Positions 63,343 through 64,000 of a stretch of 64,000 nt of DNA are shown piece after piece. Position 1 is the stretch's first letter. Every line of letters begins with the position of its first letter. Under the pieces are notes generated by a model. The model did no database searches. It saw only the letters and a program-made list of their open reading frames with translations, and was not told where the DNA came from. Location: contig OZ243964.1 in NCBI GenBank assembly GCA_965214635.1, positions 1,426,001 to 1,490,000 of the forward strand, written 5' to 3'. This DNA comes from Bin90 sp965214635. Its GTDB lineage: Bacteria; Chloroflexota; Dehalococcoidia; Lucifugimonadales; JADFKI01. Both the position numbers and the translations under genes were made by a program.

Positions 63343-64000
63343 GGTCGGCGCATCCACCGCCGTTATCTGCACCTCTATGCTGTCCGGCGAACGGTAGGCT
63401 CCGTCTGCATCATCGCGCAAGGACACATCTACCACGATGTTGTAGACGCCTGCTGGCAGATCATCAACCGCGATTGATAGCTCACCCAACCGGCTGATGG
63501 CGAAGTTCCTTCCGTCTGCGCTGTCCCGGATGGTGAACACCGTCTTCGATTCCGTACGGTTAACTTTGTCTGCCGGGGGGTCGGTTCTTATCGTGCCGAT
63601 GACATCTGTGTCCGGGAAGATCTGGAAAGCGTAGGTCTCGTCATCTTCTGCCGCTGTATCGGGGTCGTCTTGATTCGCCACCTTTAGCTCTTCGACATAT
63701 GTGACAACCTCGATTGCTACATCGATTTCGTCAGAAATACTGTCGGCAAAATGGGCGTCATCCGAGTCATAAACTTCAGCCACCAATGTGATGTTGTAGA
63801 ATCTGTCCCCAATTAAGTCCTGACCAGCAACTGTTATCGCTCCACTTACAGCATCAATGACTAAACTAGCGTGGTCAGCTCCATGACCTGACTCCGTGCC
63901 TATCCTGAAGTTGAGTCTATGACTTGATGCCGCTTTCACAAGAAAGGCTTGCGCAGTGCCAATCAACTCACCGGCAACAGCAACACTATCGAGTACAATG
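58369..64000 (-). CDS. giant cadherin-like surface protein, copy 2 (5' end outside window)
   Basis: At least 1,877 residues; the frame stays open to the window edge, so the N-terminus is missing. The visible N-terminal part has domains like those of copy 1 (GTESGHGADHASLVIDAVSGAITV, then YVEELKVANQDDPDTAAEDDETY) but is not identical. From AMFLEGAPKRGTVEAP on, it nearly matches copy 1, including the cadherin-like domains and the two GWNL modules. Residues differ in a few patches, for example NANRYIL here and NPANRYIL there. It runs opposite to copy 1 and ends in a similar terminator. A role in adhesion or surface layer is inferred. Confidence 0.92.
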   Translation of the reverse strand, partial: IVLDSVAVAGELIGTAQAFLVKAASSHRLNFRIGTESGHGADHASLVIDAVSGAITVAGQDLIGDRFYNITLVAEVYDSDDAHFADSISDEIDVAIEVVTYVEELKVANQDDPDTAAEDDETYAFQIFPDTDVIGTIRTDPPADKVNRTESKTVFTIRDSADGRNFAISRLGELSIAVDDLPAGVYNIVVDVSLRDDADGAYRSPDSIEVQITAVDAPTEAMFLEGAPKRGTVEAPIEFTAENTSLDESVFAIDPDTGLNRVMEPLSGKAVGREVLDISDFVDDAGGHDVSYEVVNADDSTTDLFEFSDAGVLMSTELLRFHDDDEMDIYELKLKLRDDNLGGIDPDELEFTVTVTELSAKFAEDAPEEGMVEAEPSGSEEDAEAMEILDFGEHVDIPIEVPALRNDPDTVADDPEESVLHEVSYEVSDTVNFQISEGGLLQSTDALRFYDDPDRDEHELTITIRDETVGEEDEHTITVTVDGVPPKAQAEFDVLETQGAGDIPGALVRFEDSNGDLITDDYFLDPDLSGDASEVFAVSDEGQISVLEAAIEANVLDLDAGGNANRYILTIKDEDADGETLGIVTLDIIAVDEPPVFDEPALTVTVDESKTAAFGVPYSATDPEGTDVTFTLKEPEADTAAPPFVISAAGQLSVAPGETLDADAQEDNDYALTIVATDETGVETELEITVTVLNANDKPEFAEGTITSLEIPETHTDADGNVVSPIGTELYNFDASDADDGDTLDYKLRDADDTQFFAIHIETGVLTTIAELDYEPVVNGVRQIRSEYGIEVLVEDDSGATDEVLLLLTITNVNDNAPEIDGAAALSVAENTVAGVALSTYTATDPDGDEITFSIDDEDNFTMDGSSGVLSTEAPLDYESRVSYPVTVTASDGLHSASLPVTITVTNEADGIESIDVSKANPVPAPLIVGDPNTALGDTRTDRFGRPDDLPATDEPSEGQTAPELFVETEHASWGTVLRIEVTAEQIDPGCDGGNCVVVNLEASDSDDTLNLQAYRLEHTPNKFAAAVLLVSENPTEGTSAVYKHSDGGIARLDVDEEDTLTIEFGGQSTISETVSIENEAPEFGDFTPEHEASIDDEEVEYSFTVTDALSGLPEPEDLPDTDGDDEYTSVVALVSSQQCHNVESGTAADDLPDGTALVVTLHDDASIYCPPGSSRYNLISDANDFDSIDDGFDVLTEIDFGGEGTHYVTFIACDAAGNCVAYDPDENESDEALLEITVDTTAPKIYEARTGVAWDASGDEYDDNRKFLQVVFEDASDLNEETIEADDFVVEGHTIARVLWYDTPDDFETDETQNRFAGKVNSNYRNIARTVFIELEDELEPDETPDVSVVPNGIEDEAANEQDDDEIEAEDWIAPKFTVENLASPLETPQSQELAGEDDKVVFTVSSDERLSATRPTITVTYVNAPAGCVNTNGVDGERGHIRSSDSGKEAYADCAESGDIADDTISSVVKKDTTNQWTVTVNKPDETGYYNIHISGTDRSPQANLGSEGVKPGSIVTNFFERDGDVNADDAHFFEADLNLPKPRVVISGVDAGETDPAVEVKSPLFIEIDFSSPFLPDCAPGKKRGDNTDDCTAETSEYAEDNFDKVTITLLELDGIELDPVERAKSTDGGETFLVSLTDAEISIGEHELKIEAVDMAGNELDDTLEIDFEVEERDAFTRRLNPGWNLVSLPGEPLDNSISAVFGTEMEVRTIYTYDPVVPGGWQVAVRETLESEWQGDLTAISSKRGYWILGDAIQDLEVIIPRLAGGASGTGTPLPPPSVPVYAGWNLIPVLDITGNALDTDHALGARDYLQSLDDGLDLARVLGFDTITNQWHTVLAPEGDGPEDGDLQIGSAYWIFLRASGTLVPGGELR

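Overview
The window is a GC-rich (about 60% G+C by eye) bacterial chromosome segment with no plasmid or phage backbone. Gene content suggests a free-living, respiring Chloroflexota bacterium, possibly a SAR202 or other Dehalococcoidia relative. This is inferred from a large SRP RNA with an Alu domain, a coenzyme F420 gene (cofE), respiratory Complex I genes, many small-molecule dehydrogenases and transporters, and huge acidic cadherin-like surface proteins with a PT-rich linker. No rRNA or tRNA gene was found, so the placement is tentative.

Positions 1-30,320 are mostly housekeeping and catabolic genes: a beta-hydroxyacid dehydrogenase, a TauE-type exporter, ffh, hrcA, an aminotransferase, a threonine synthase-like enzyme, ispE-rsmA, and the SRP RNA with a textbook promoter. 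A DUF1156 DNA methylase follows; it is split by an in-frame stop that lies in one of three perfect hairpins, and a GIY-YIG nuclease comes next. Then come an amine oxidase, leuB, an MFS carrier, an EVE protein, an M14 peptidase, an Ldh2-type dehydrogenase, glpK, a frameshifted GT-C-like membrane protein, a cyclophilin-like/tenA pair, cofE, a CitE-like lyase, folB and a metallo-hydrolase.

Positions 30,743-39,226 encode a 2,827-residue secreted or surface protein. A second gene on the opposite strand (58,369 to beyond 64,000) has the same C-terminal half. The last 3 kb of the two genes look identical, and the 2 kb before that differ at only a few places. This makes a roughly 5-kb inverted repeat flanking 19.1 kb of unique DNA.

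That 19.1-kb core (39,227-58,368) carries a ClpC/ClpB-type chaperone, an acyl-CoA synthetase, a heptad-repeat coiled-coil protein, a TauBC-like ABC transporter, rplT, alkA with DUF4389, a cyclase, and nuoN and nuoM. Between nuoM and nuoN sits a small accessory island: an IS1-family element with an intact target duplication, a NYN-domain protein, a decayed nuoN fragment, and an XRE-ImmA/DUF4411-PIN pair.

The two most unusual signals are (1) the convergent giant surface genes, whose repeats could recombine, invert the 19-kb core and exchange their different N-terminal halves, and (2) the cluster of three perfect hairpins inside the methylase gene.
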